From assembly GCA_011620465.1 (NCBI GenBank), contig WOZC01000023.1, positions 1 through 14,995 on the forward strand: a DNA stretch of 14,995 nucleotides, in the 5' to 3' direction. The position numbers and the translations under genes are program-made. How positions within the stretch are numbered: position 1 is the stretch's first letter; the number at the start of each line of letters is the position of its first letter. Origin of the DNA: Anaerolineaceae bacterium (GTDB lineage: Bacteria > Chloroflexota > Anaerolineae > Anaerolineales > Anaerolineaceae). The notes beneath the pieces are model-generated. The model worked only from the letters and a program-made list of their open reading frames with translations, had not been told where the DNA came from and made no database searches. Below, piece by piece: positions 7,959-13,467 of the stretch.

Positions 7959-7969
7959 TTTTTTACTAT

Positions 7970-7994
7970 GTATGGAATGGACATCGATTGTTCC
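7970..7994 (+). repeat. REP unit C (degenerate copy)
   Basis: GTA lead (7970-7972), arms GGAATGG (7974-7980) and TTGTTCC (7988-7994), loop ACATCGA. Exactly 37 bp after unit B. The three altered pairs are all G.T wobbles on the top strand. The T-run seen after A and B is lost here. Confidence 0.75.
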
Positions 7995-8017
7995 TGGCTT
8001 TGATGGGAGAAATTAAA

Positions 8018-8056
8018 ATGGAACTCTTTGCTAATCTGGATTGCCCTTTTCTATGA
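8018..8056 (+). other. Twelve-codon mini-ORF upstream of the transposase
   Basis: ATG at 8018 has a good GGGAGA (8005-8010) 7 nt upstream. It encodes MELFANLDCPFL and stops at 8054-8056, in the same frame as the transposase and 21 nt before its ATG. It may be a decayed start of the transposase gene, a leader peptide, or chance. Confidence 0.25.
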
Positions 8057-8077
8057 AATTATTAAAATTATCTCACC

Positions 8078-8545
8078 ATGCACAACCTGAAACTTCCTAG
8101 ACTTCAAAACTTTGACTATTCATCGGCAAGAATCTACTTTGTCACAATTAATTGTCATGATAATTTGCATCTTTTAGGGGAAATCGAACAAGAAGGAGAA
8201 GACAACATATTCAAACCCTCAAACATCGGGGTTACAGCCGCAACGAGTATCGATGAAATCCCAAATTACTATCCCGGGGTTGAGGTATTGGATTATGCAG
8301 TCATGCCTAACCATGTTCATATCCTCATCTCCCTTCTGGAATCAGAGGACAATATCAATCTTTCAAAAATTATTGGGGCACTCAAGTCAATTGTCACCAG
8401 AAAAGCACAATTGAATTATCCTGAAATCAAACTTTGGGAGAAATCCTTCAATGACCACATAATTCGTAACGAAAGTGATTACCTTACTCATGGTGAGTAC
8501 ATTCAAGCTAACGTGCAAAGATGGAGAAAGGATGAATATTTCTAA
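8078..8545 (+). CDS. REP-associated tyrosine transposase (Y1/HUH, RAYT-like)
   Basis: Single-strand nuclease of the IS200/IS605-related Y1 superfamily. RAYTs bind and cut REP hairpins at a conserved short sequence beside the stem. The 155-residue protein is the family size. The N-terminal strand YSSARIYFVTINCH (14-27) is typical, the HUH metal motif is H79-V-H81 in VMPNHVHILI, and the C-terminal box runs IIRNESDYLTHGEYIQAN, with Tyr141 the expected nucleophile. The usual NP after the tyrosine helix reads NV here. The ATG at 8078 has no Shine-Dalgarno. A hand count of four 60-base lines of the gene gives about 38% GC, clearly below neighbouring genes. It is intact, and flanked by REP-like palindromes in opposite orientation, which argues for a domesticated RAYT over a free IS200. 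Confidence 0.85.
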   Translation: MHNLKLPRLQNFDYSSARIYFVTINCHDNLHLLGEIEQEGEDNIFKPSNIGVTAATSIDEIPNYYPGVEVLDYAVMPNHVHILISLLESEDNINLSKIIGALKSIVTRKAQLNYPEIKLWEKSFNDHIIRNESDYLTHGEYIQANVQRWRKDEYF

Positions 8546-8571
8546 GCTTTTTTCTAATGGGGGAAATGCTG

Positions 8572-8596
8572 GGAACAGCCGGTGTCCGTTCCTTAC
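8572..8596 (-). repeat. REP unit D (inverted copy)
   Basis: Read on the minus strand: GTA lead (8594-8596), arms GGAACGG and CTGTTCC, loop ACACCGG. It differs from unit B at only one of 21 palindrome positions, and that change makes a G.T wobble on the minus strand. It lies 26 nt after the transposase stop codon. Confidence 0.85.
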
Positions 8597-8681
8597 AGAG
8601 GTTTTTTATTAGGCAAGTTTTGAAACTCCCAGTGAACGTCTGCCCTGGTAGCAAAGCGCATAGGGTTCTCTACGTGCAGAT

Positions 8682-9215
8682 CTATAACACCACAACCATA
8701 AACACCCACAAACCGATCATAACGATGCACAAGAAAAAACGCACTATCGCAGCACTGCCGTAACCAAATGCCAAAGCCTTGGTGTTTTCCCAGGCATTTT
8801 TCGTATCTTTCTCAAGGCGGAAATATTCGACCAAATAAAGCGTCCCGAGGGACAGCGCCAACCCTCCCAAGGGAGTCAGGAGAAGTCCTCCAACCACCAT
8901 AACCGCCATCGTCGCAAAAATTTCCCACCAGGGAACCCCTTTTTTGCGCGTTCCTGATGCTCCCAGGATATTATCCAGGAGAGAGCCGACGATCATGATC
9001 AGTGTGTTGAAAACAAAAATCGCAATCGTCCACCCAAATTGCCAGCCTTCGTGACTTTTATTAAAGCCAACAAAGATGACCCAGATCAGCTGCCCTATCC
9101 AGGTGACCGTCAGACCAGGAAAGAAAACCAGGAGCAGACCTACCAGTCCAACCAGGTTGAGAATCCCACTGATCGCCAGGACAAGGTAATGCAGCCAGAC
9201 CGGGTCAATTGTCAT
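8682..9215 (-). CDS. DUF456 family membrane protein
   Basis: Function unknown. The 177-residue protein is almost entirely membrane-embedded, with hydrophobic segments at about 8-30, 36-52, 59-79, 98-128 and 154-176. The layout fits DUF456: an N-terminal GLVGLLLVFFPGLTVTWIG stretch, a central short polar loop LDNILGASGTRKKG (80-93), a Gly-rich third segment, then a polar stretch leading to the last helix. The ATG at 9215 overlaps the serS stop codon by 4 nt and has GAGGTGA (9223-9229) 7 nt upstream, so it is almost surely co-translated with serS. No terminator with a T-run is evident between its stop and REP unit D. Confidence 0.75.
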   Translation of the reverse strand: MTIDPVWLHYLVLAISGILNLVGLVGLLLVFFPGLTVTWIGQLIWVIFVGFNKSHEGWQFGWTIAIFVFNTLIMIVGSLLDNILGASGTRKKGVPWWEIFATMAVMVVGGLLLTPLGGLALSLGTLYLVEYFRLEKDTKNAWENTKALAFGYGSAAIVRFFLCIVMIGLWVFMVVVL

Positions 9216-10483
9216 TTGTGAATCACCTCAACCCCGCCCATGAGCGGTTTCAACACATCAGGCACCACGATGCTTCCATCAGCTTGCTGGTAGTTTTCCA
9301 TAACAGCAATTAAGGTGCGCGGTAAGCCAAGCCCGGACCCGTTGAGAGTGTTGACCAACTGTAAAGCTGATCCATCAGTTGGGCGATACTTAATGTTCGC
9401 TCTGCGAGCCTGAAATTGACCAATGTTGGAAATCGAAGAGACCTCCAGCCATTCCTGGCAGCCAGGCGCCCAGACTTCGACATCGTAGGTCTTGTGCGAA
9501 CCGAAGCTCAGGTCACCGGTGGACTGCAGCAGTACGCGGTAAGTCAGACCCAGCCCTTCACATGTGGCACAGGCATCCGCCACCATGTTGTCCAATTCCT
9601 GCGCCGCATTCTCAGGAAGGCAGTATTTGTACATTTCGACCTTGTCAAATTGGTGCCCGCGTTTCATCCCGCGCACATCCCTACCAGCGCTCATTTTTTC
9701 CCGACGAAAACAGGCAGTATAGGCAGTCAGATTGAGAGGAAGCTCGGCTTCTTCCAAAACTTCACCCATCATGATACCGGTGAGAGGGACTTCTGCAGTC
9801 GGAACCATCCAGAAATCTTCTTCATGATCGTGATAGAGATTGTCCGCAAATTTTGGCAATTGTCCGGAAGCAAACATGACCTCTTCCCGAACCATCCAGG
9901 GCGGGTAGATCTCTTTGTAACCCTGTCGGATGTGTAGGTCCAGCATCCAGAAGATGAGTGCCCGCTGCAAACGCGCACCGGCACCTTTCAAAACATAAAA
10001 ACGAGTGCCAGACAGCTTCACGCCAGCTTCAAAATCAATGATGTCTAGCTCTGGACCTAAATCCCAATGCGCTTTAGGTTCAAAATCGAACACTTTTTTG
10101 TTGCCCACAGTGCGAATGACCACGTTATCCTTGTCGTCAACGCCGATAGGTACGTCTGAATCGGGAATATTTGGGATCGTGGCTAACTGGTAGGTTAGAA
10201 GTGATTCAATACCTTTTAACTGTTCATCCAATGAATTGATATCATCGCCCAAAACGCGCATGGAGGCAATTTTCGCGTCGCGCCCCTCTTTATCTTTCAT
10301 GCGACCGATCTCCTTGGAGACCGAATTGCGTTCCGCTTTCTTACTTTCTACGTCCAAAATCAGTGCCCGTCGTTTTTCGTCGAGCGCAACGATCTCATCA
10401 ATGACGTCTGATTCCATGTGTCTTTTTCGTAAGGACTCTTTGACCATTTCGGTCTGTTCGCGAATCAATTTGATATCTAACAT
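9212..10483 (-). CDS. serS: Seryl-tRNA synthetase
   Basis: Class II synthetase that charges tRNA-Ser. The N-terminal tRNA-binding arm is a long antiparallel coiled coil (about 28-100), preceded by the typical MLDIKLIREQ start. In the catalytic domain, the TAE of the serine site is at 229-231. Motif 2 is FRREKMSAGRDVRGMKRGHQFDKVE (in pieces: FRRE 259-262, AGRDVRG 266-272, HQFDKVE 277-283). Motif 3 contains NGSGLGLPRTL (381-391) and the chain ends with the usual PLMGG segment. The 423 residues are standard. AGAGGT (10488-10493) lies 4-5 nt before the ATG. I looked for a T-box leader upstream and did not find one. Confidence 0.97.
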   Translation of the reverse strand: MLDIKLIREQTEMVKESLRKRHMESDVIDEIVALDEKRRALILDVESKKAERNSVSKEIGRMKDKEGRDAKIASMRVLGDDINSLDEQLKGIESLLTYQLATIPNIPDSDVPIGVDDKDNVVIRTVGNKKVFDFEPKAHWDLGPELDIIDFEAGVKLSGTRFYVLKGAGARLQRALIFWMLDLHIRQGYKEIYPPWMVREEVMFASGQLPKFADNLYHDHEEDFWMVPTAEVPLTGIMMGEVLEEAELPLNLTAYTACFRREKMSAGRDVRGMKRGHQFDKVEMYKYCLPENAAQELDNMVADACATCEGLGLTYRVLLQSTGDLSFGSHKTYDVEVWAPGCQEWLEVSSISNIGQFQARRANIKYRPTDGSALQLVNTLNGSGLGLPRTLIAVMENYQQADGSIVVPDVLKPLMGGVEVIHK

Positions 10484-10515
10484 GCTAACCTCTGAAGAAC
10501 CAGTTTATTTTCTTA

Positions 10516-10543
10516 ATTGTACCCTCAAGGAAAATGATTGAAC
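10516..10543 (-). promoter_or_regulatory. Probable serS promoter
   Basis: On the minus strand, TACAAT (10516-10521) is a good -10, giving a transcript start about 26 nt before the serS ATG. The best -35 is a weak GTTCAA (10538-10543) with a 16-bp spacer. Confidence 0.35.
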
Positions 10544-10745
10544 GCAATTGAATGGAAAGTTCGCCGTCCTGGAAACACAACAGGCAGGATGTGACATTCT
10601 GGTGAGTTGCAATTAGCTACACAAACAGTGCTCGTTAAGCAATTACGCCCGCACGATGTTGGCTTACCTGCTGATAGAAAGATCCTTCGCTTTGCTCAGG
10701 ACAACATGCAAGAACTTAAGATGACAGAGACGAACTTAGGTTGAC

Positions 10746-10787
10746 AAAAAAACATAGAAGTGAAGGTTAAAAAGCCTCCACTTCTAT
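10746..10787 (-). terminator. Rho-independent terminator of the DUF4282 gene
   Basis: Long hairpin: ATAGAAGTG (10754-10762) with CACTTCTAT (10779-10787), one mismatch, then AGG (10764-10766) with CCT (10775-10777), around an 8-nt loop. On the minus strand it is followed by G and seven T (10746-10752). It starts 10 nt after the DUF4282 stop codon. Confidence 0.88.
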
Positions 10788-10796
10788 TCTTTTATC

Positions 10797-11096
10797 TTAT
10801 TTACTATCAACCATTTTGTTCTTAATCTCAACCAGGTTCTGGTGGATCTCGAAGACAACGATCAGCAGTTCAGAGTAGACCCTTGCCATGAGGATGCCTA
10901 ATACGGCCACCAATGGACCGCCGAGGAGACCACCAATAGCTGGACCGACGCTGTTCTGCTGGAATGCAGATACTATGCCGCCAAAGAGTATCACGATACC
11001 GCCAATGACAGCAAGTGCGATGCCAATATAAAACAGAATTTTGATGATTACAGGGGTGATCATCTTGTCAAAATTAAGTAGGGAACGGAAATTCAT
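10797..11096 (-). CDS. DUF4282 domain membrane protein
   Basis: Small membrane protein of unknown function. In 99 residues it has a short amphipathic start, MNFRSLLNFDKMITP, and two hydrophobic segments (about 17-43 and 55-72). It ends with the conserved tail ARVYSELLIVVFEIHQNLVEIKNK (seen as RVYSEL 72-77 and VFEIHQNL 81-88). This order, with the FDKMITP entry and the RxxxELxIVxFxI tail, is that of DUF4282. The start has a near-perfect AGGAGGT (11101-11107) 4 nt upstream, the strongest ribosome binding site in the window. A possible TATAGT -10 lies at 11133-11138. It has its own terminator, so it is probably monocistronic and well expressed. Confidence 0.8.
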   Translation of the reverse strand: MNFRSLLNFDKMITPVIIKILFYIGIALAVIGGIVILFGGIVSAFQQNSVGPAIGGLLGGPLVAVLGILMARVYSELLIVVFEIHQNLVEIKNKMVDSK

Positions 11097-11132
11097 ACTA
11101 ACCTCCTGGAATAGTTATGATTCCACAGTTAT

Positions 11133-11138
11133 ACTATA
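11133..11138 (-). promoter_or_regulatory. Possible -10 box of the DUF4282 gene
   Basis: TATAGT on the minus strand, about 37 nt before the ATG. No convincing -35 at 16-18 bp (GTCACG at 11155-11160 matches half the consensus). Confidence 0.3.
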
Positions 11139-11187
11139 GAGTAAGTCGGAGTTACGTGACTGTACTAAACTGGATCAATTGCTGATA

Positions 11188-11709
11188 TCAATTTTTTGGG
11201 AACAAACCAGGGAAAAAACGTAATCTAAAGAACAGATCGATCAAGCTGTCATGATAAGGTAAAAACTCACCCTTTTCAATCATAGCTTGAATCGTCTTCT
11301 GATCTGACCATCTTACTTCCGTAACCTCGTCCATCTGCAAACGCAATTGGTCGATTTCAGGGTCAAGACGGATCAGGTAAACATCATCAAAACCGGTCTC
11401 GAAATTTACGGTTATTGCGGGCCGCACTTCACTGAAATCGAAATCGATACCCAATTCTTCCGCAAGTTCGCGTTGGGCTGCCTGCCAGCTGGAATCACCT
11501 TTTTGTGCCGCCCCACCGACACTGACATCCCACAGTCCTGCCCAGAAACCCTTTTCTGTACTGCGTTTTTGGATCAACATCTGACCCTTCTGGTCAAAGA
11601 TGCAGATATGCACAACCAGGAAGTAACGCCCCTCAGGTGGTCTTTGCCCGCGTATCATTGTTTCTCCGGTTAGCTTACGGTCGCGATCGTACAGATCGAA
11701 TATTTCCAT
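11188..11709 (-). CDS. Nudix hydrolase (YfcD/IDI-like)
   Basis: Hydrolyses a nucleoside-diphosphate-linked substrate that cannot be deduced from sequence. The 173-residue protein starts with EIFDLYDRDRKLTGETMIRG, the N-terminal extension seen in YfcD and in isopentenyl-diphosphate isomerase-like Nudix proteins. It continues with VVHICIFDQKGQMLIQKRS (32-50) and the Nudix box from G66 to I88. The box reads G66-x5-D72-x7-R80-E81-L82-x-E84-E85-x-G87-I88, so the metal-binding glutamates are intact but the first conserved Glu is Asp72. GAGGA (11713-11717) lies just before the ATG, and an extended -10 (TGA + TAGAAT, 11742-11750, minus strand) is possible. It is transcribed toward the DUF4282 gene, 91 nt away. 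Confidence 0.85.
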   Translation of the reverse strand: MEIFDLYDRDRKLTGETMIRGQRPPEGRYFLVVHICIFDQKGQMLIQKRSTEKGFWAGLWDVSVGGAAQKGDSSWQAAQRELAEELGIDFDFSEVRPAITVNFETGFDDVYLIRLDPEIDQLRLQMDEVTEVRWSDQKTIQAMIEKGEFLPYHDSLIDLFFRLRFFPGLFPKN

Positions 11710-12086
11710 TTTTCCTCGTTACTTGATGATGAGTTGCTCCCATTCTATCACCCACCGCATCACTATTGTTGACGGCTTTCCTGCCATCTTTTGAGTTTTG
11801 AAGATATCAATTTTCGTCCTTACTAGCTCCCGATGCCAACTCAACGGATCTACCTGCTCACAAAAAGGGAGGGCGGTAATCTGCCTTTACAAAAAAATTC
11901 GCCTCAATACTGTTTTCTTTTCGTAGAGGATGGCTTCCACGCCATTCAATGGGAGACTATCCAATAAGCCGGACTGAACCACGCAATCCAGCCCACAAAA
12001 GATATCGTTGGGCAGGATTTTTACTCTTACAGGGCACCCCTGCAGAAAATTCATCCCGCCAATAGCCATCTGATATAATCGCGGAC
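11710..12086. other. Intergenic region between divergent genes
   Basis: This holds the upstream regions of the Nudix gene (minus) and the phosphoesterase gene (plus). I see only possible -10 boxes at its two ends. Short open frames on the minus strand (within 11887-12145) have no ribosome binding site and no recognisable product. No RNA gene, terminator or long repeat is apparent. Confidence 0.4.
12071..12079 (+). promoter_or_regulatory. Extended -10 box placed for a leaderless mRNA
   Basis: TGA + TATAAT (12071-12079) ends 7 nt before the ATG at 12087. The usual 6-7 nt distance to the first transcribed base puts transcription start on or next to the A of the ATG. There is no Shine-Dalgarno. 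The -35 is weak (TTCATC at 12050-12055). Confidence 0.6.
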
Positions 12087-12671
12087 ATGTCCAGCAACCA
12101 AAAAATCGTCATTCTTGCTGATACACACGTCGGTGACCGCACCAAGATGCTTGAACCCTCCCTTTTCAGCGCGATCCAAAACGAGCAGCCTGACCAAATT
12201 TTTCACGCAGGCGATGTCTGCATCCCCGAAGTGATCGATCAGCTTGAAACCATTGCGCCCACTCTGGCGGTTCAGGGTAATCGTGATTGGTTTCTCGGTT
12301 ACAAACTACCTAAAGAATTCCAACTTGAAGTGGATGGGCTGAAAATTATTCTTACACACGGGCATTTCAGCATCTGGCATTGGTTTTGGAATTACGTCCG
12401 TCTTTTTTTGACCAAAGAGCCGCTCAACAACCGCTTCTTTCAACGAAAATTAACCCAACAGTATCCAAATGCTGACATTATTGTATATGGTCATTTGCAT
12501 TATTCTTCCAACGAGGAAATGGATGGCAAGCGGTTTCTCAACCCAGGCGTCGGCTACCCGGAATGGCGCAACCATTTCCGCCCGGGCTATATCGTTCTGA
12601 ACATTGATTCGGATGGTTCTTACACAACGACATTGAAATTCACCAATCCGCAAACTGAGACAACTGTATAA
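12087..12671 (+). CDS. YfcE/MJ0936-type metallophosphoesterase
   Basis: Two-metal phosphoesterase of the calcineurin-like superfamily, YfcE subgroup; family members cleave phosphodiesters in vitro, and the cell substrate is unclear. All metal-site motifs are present in 194 residues: D12-x-H14 in LADTHVGD, G42-D43 in HAGDV, G64-NRD67, H91-G-H93 in LTHGH, and G135-HLH138 in VYGHLHYS. N152-P153 follows, as in relatives. Compared with shorter members there is an aromatic insert around 94-107 (FSIWHWFWNYVRLF). The ATG coincides with the predicted transcript start. The stop codon lies inside the -10 box of the next gene, 7 nt upstream of its start. Confidence 0.88.
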   Translation: MSSNQKIVILADTHVGDRTKMLEPSLFSAIQNEQPDQIFHAGDVCIPEVIDQLETIAPTLAVQGNRDWFLGYKLPKEFQLEVDGLKIILTHGHFSIWHWFWNYVRLFLTKEPLNNRFFQRKLTQQYPNADIIVYGHLHYSSNEEMDGKRFLNPGVGYPEWRNHFRPGYIVLNIDSDGSYTTTLKFTNPQTETTV

Positions 12672-12672
12672 T
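12667..12672 (+). promoter_or_regulatory. -10 box of the second methyltransferase gene, leaderless position
   Basis: TATAAT at 12667-12672 contains the TAA stop of the preceding gene and ends 6 nt before the ATG at 12679. As with the preceding gene there is no Shine-Dalgarno, and the bases after the box are similar (TATAATCGCGG there, TATAATCGGGG here). No -35 is at the right distance. Confidence 0.5.
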
Positions 12673-12678
12673 CGGGGT

Positions 12679-13467
12679 ATGATCATTTCACCACCCATTC
12701 AGTCTTCTCAGAACCCCAAGGTGCAGCTGGTCCGTGCCTTGATGAACCAGGGTAAGGCACGCCTGAAACACCAGGCATTTGTGGCGGAAGGAGTTCGTCT
12801 TGTGGAAGACGGGCTGCACTCAAAACTCCCGCTTAAATTCGTGCTTCACAGGCAAACTTCCTCTACGCGTTCTATGAGCCTACTCGAGGAGTTGTCAGAA
12901 ACCGGGGTGGAGCTGAACATGCTTGAAGACCAGTTGTTTGATTCTCTGAGCGGGACAGAGCATTCACAGGGCGTGTTAGGTGTGTTCGAAATAAGAGCGT
13001 TTGCTCTGCCAGATCACGCCGATTTCCTGATCGTGCCCGATCAATTACGCGATCCTGGCAATCTGGGCACGATCCTGCGCTCAGCTGAAGCCTCCGGCGC
13101 CCAGGCTGTCCTGCTCCCACCCGGGAATACAGATGCCTTCGCACCGAAAGTAGTCCGTTCTGGCATGGGGGCACATTTTCGTCTGCCCATCCAGCACCTT
13201 CCCTGGGAGGTTGTTGAAAACCTCGTCGAAGGACTGGCGGTTTTTCATGCTGACATGCAGGGCGAACAAATCTGCTGGCAAACTGATTTTAAACAGCCGC
13301 TGGCGCTGCTTATCGGGGGCGAAGCCGAAGGAATTAGCCCAGAAGGCGCTAAACTGGCTACATCCAGTGTGCGCATACCCATGGCTGGAGAGACCGAATC
13401 ACTGAACGCTGCCGTGAGCGCCAGCCTGCTGATGTTCGAGGTCGCTCGTCAGCGAGCGTCGAGGTAG
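12679..13467 (+). CDS. SpoU/TrmH-family RNA 2'-O-methyltransferase
   Basis: AdoMet-dependent SPOUT enzyme that methylates a ribose in rRNA or tRNA; the target cannot be read from sequence. The N-terminal substrate-binding domain (about 1-105) contains the typical HQAFVAEGVRLVEDGL segment. The catalytic domain shows motif 1 VPDQLRDPGNLGTILRSAE (119-137), motif 2 LLIGGEAEGIS (210-220) and motif 3 IPMAGETESLNAAVSASL (233-250). The 262-residue length and the Q-NPKVQLVR start fit the TsnR/YsgA branch better than RlmB. It is thus a diverged relative, not a copy, of the rlmB-type gene at 7158. The next gene starts 2 nt after its stop, within a shared GAGGTAGGT. Confidence 0.88.
   Translation: MIISPPIQSSQNPKVQLVRALMNQGKARLKHQAFVAEGVRLVEDGLHSKLPLKFVLHRQTSSTRSMSLLEELSETGVELNMLEDQLFDSLSGTEHSQGVLGVFEIRAFALPDHADFLIVPDQLRDPGNLGTILRSAEASGAQAVLLPPGNTDAFAPKVVRSGMGAHFRLPIQHLPWEVVENLVEGLAVFHADMQGEQICWQTDFKQPLALLIGGEAEGISPEGAKLATSSVRIPMAGETESLNAAVSASLLMFEVARQRASR

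Larger units (their letters stand above)
7891..7964 (+). terminator. Double hairpin terminator formed by two REP units after rlmB
   Basis: Unit A can form a perfect 7-bp stem, AAACGGT (7891-7897) with ACCGTTT (7913-7919), followed by CC and seven T (7922-7928); its left arm overlaps the rlmB stop codon. Alternatively it folds as the shorter REP hairpin. Unit B forms a perfect 7-bp stem, GGAACGG (7937-7943) with CCGTTCC (7951-7957), followed by six T (7959-7964). Both resemble intrinsic terminators, so the repeats seem to have been adopted as the end of the cysS operon. Confidence 0.7.
7896..8596 (+). mobile_element. REP/RAYT unit (REPtron-like element)
   Basis: Three palindromes in direct orientation (GTA leads at 7896, 7933 and 7970), a Y1 transposase gene (8078-8545), and one palindrome of the same family in inverted orientation (8572-8596). 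A transposase gene bracketed by inverted REP sequences is the hallmark of REP-associated tyrosine transposase (RAYT) loci described in Proteobacteria. All four repeats share a GTA lead, one variable base, a 7-bp stem and a 7-nt loop. The gene is clearly AT-richer than the flanking operons. Such units are usually domesticated and act on REPs in the same genome; no target-site duplication is apparent. Confidence 0.8.
10484..10796. other. Intergenic region upstream of serS with repeat remnants
   Basis: No gene is visible. Next to serS is its probable promoter; next to the DUF4282 gene is a terminator. The middle holds an imperfect palindrome, TCCTTCGCTTTGCTCAGGA (10683-10701), of a kind common in dispersed intergenic repeats. 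An imperfect 15-bp direct repeat follows (10712-10726 and 10732-10746, 13 of 15 identical, both of the form GAACTTAnGnTGACA). The stretch looks like decayed repeat DNA. Confidence 0.4.

Noticed and set aside
7896..7994. A short CRISPR array
   Set aside because: Regularly spaced palindromic repeats suggested it, but the 37-bp units are tandem with no unique spacers, and no cas gene is present.
8557..8763. A 68-codon open frame on the plus strand after the transposase
   Set aside because: It begins inside the stretch before REP unit D, runs through the repeat and into the antisense of the DUF456 gene, has no ribosome binding site and resembles no family.
9416..9937. A 173-codon antisense frame opposite serS
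   Set aside because: It lies wholly inside the conserved catalytic domain of serS on the other strand and shows no recognisable protein.
10484..10796. A T-box riboswitch upstream of serS
   Set aside because: I found no T-box-like conserved sequence or antiterminator hairpin; the likely serS -10 box leaves a leader of only about 26 nt, and the one strong hairpin belongs to the DUF4282 terminator.
11184..11814. A 12-bp direct repeat (GATATCAATTTT at 11184 and 11803) flanking the Nudix gene, as if a target-site duplication
   Set aside because: Several 12-bp matches are expected by chance in 15 kb, one copy overlaps the coding end, and there is no mobility gene or terminal repeat.
11887..12145. 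Two short minus-strand frames in the gap upstream of the phosphoesterase gene
   Set aside because: No ribosome binding sites, they overlap each other and the promoter/start of the plus-strand gene, and the products look random.
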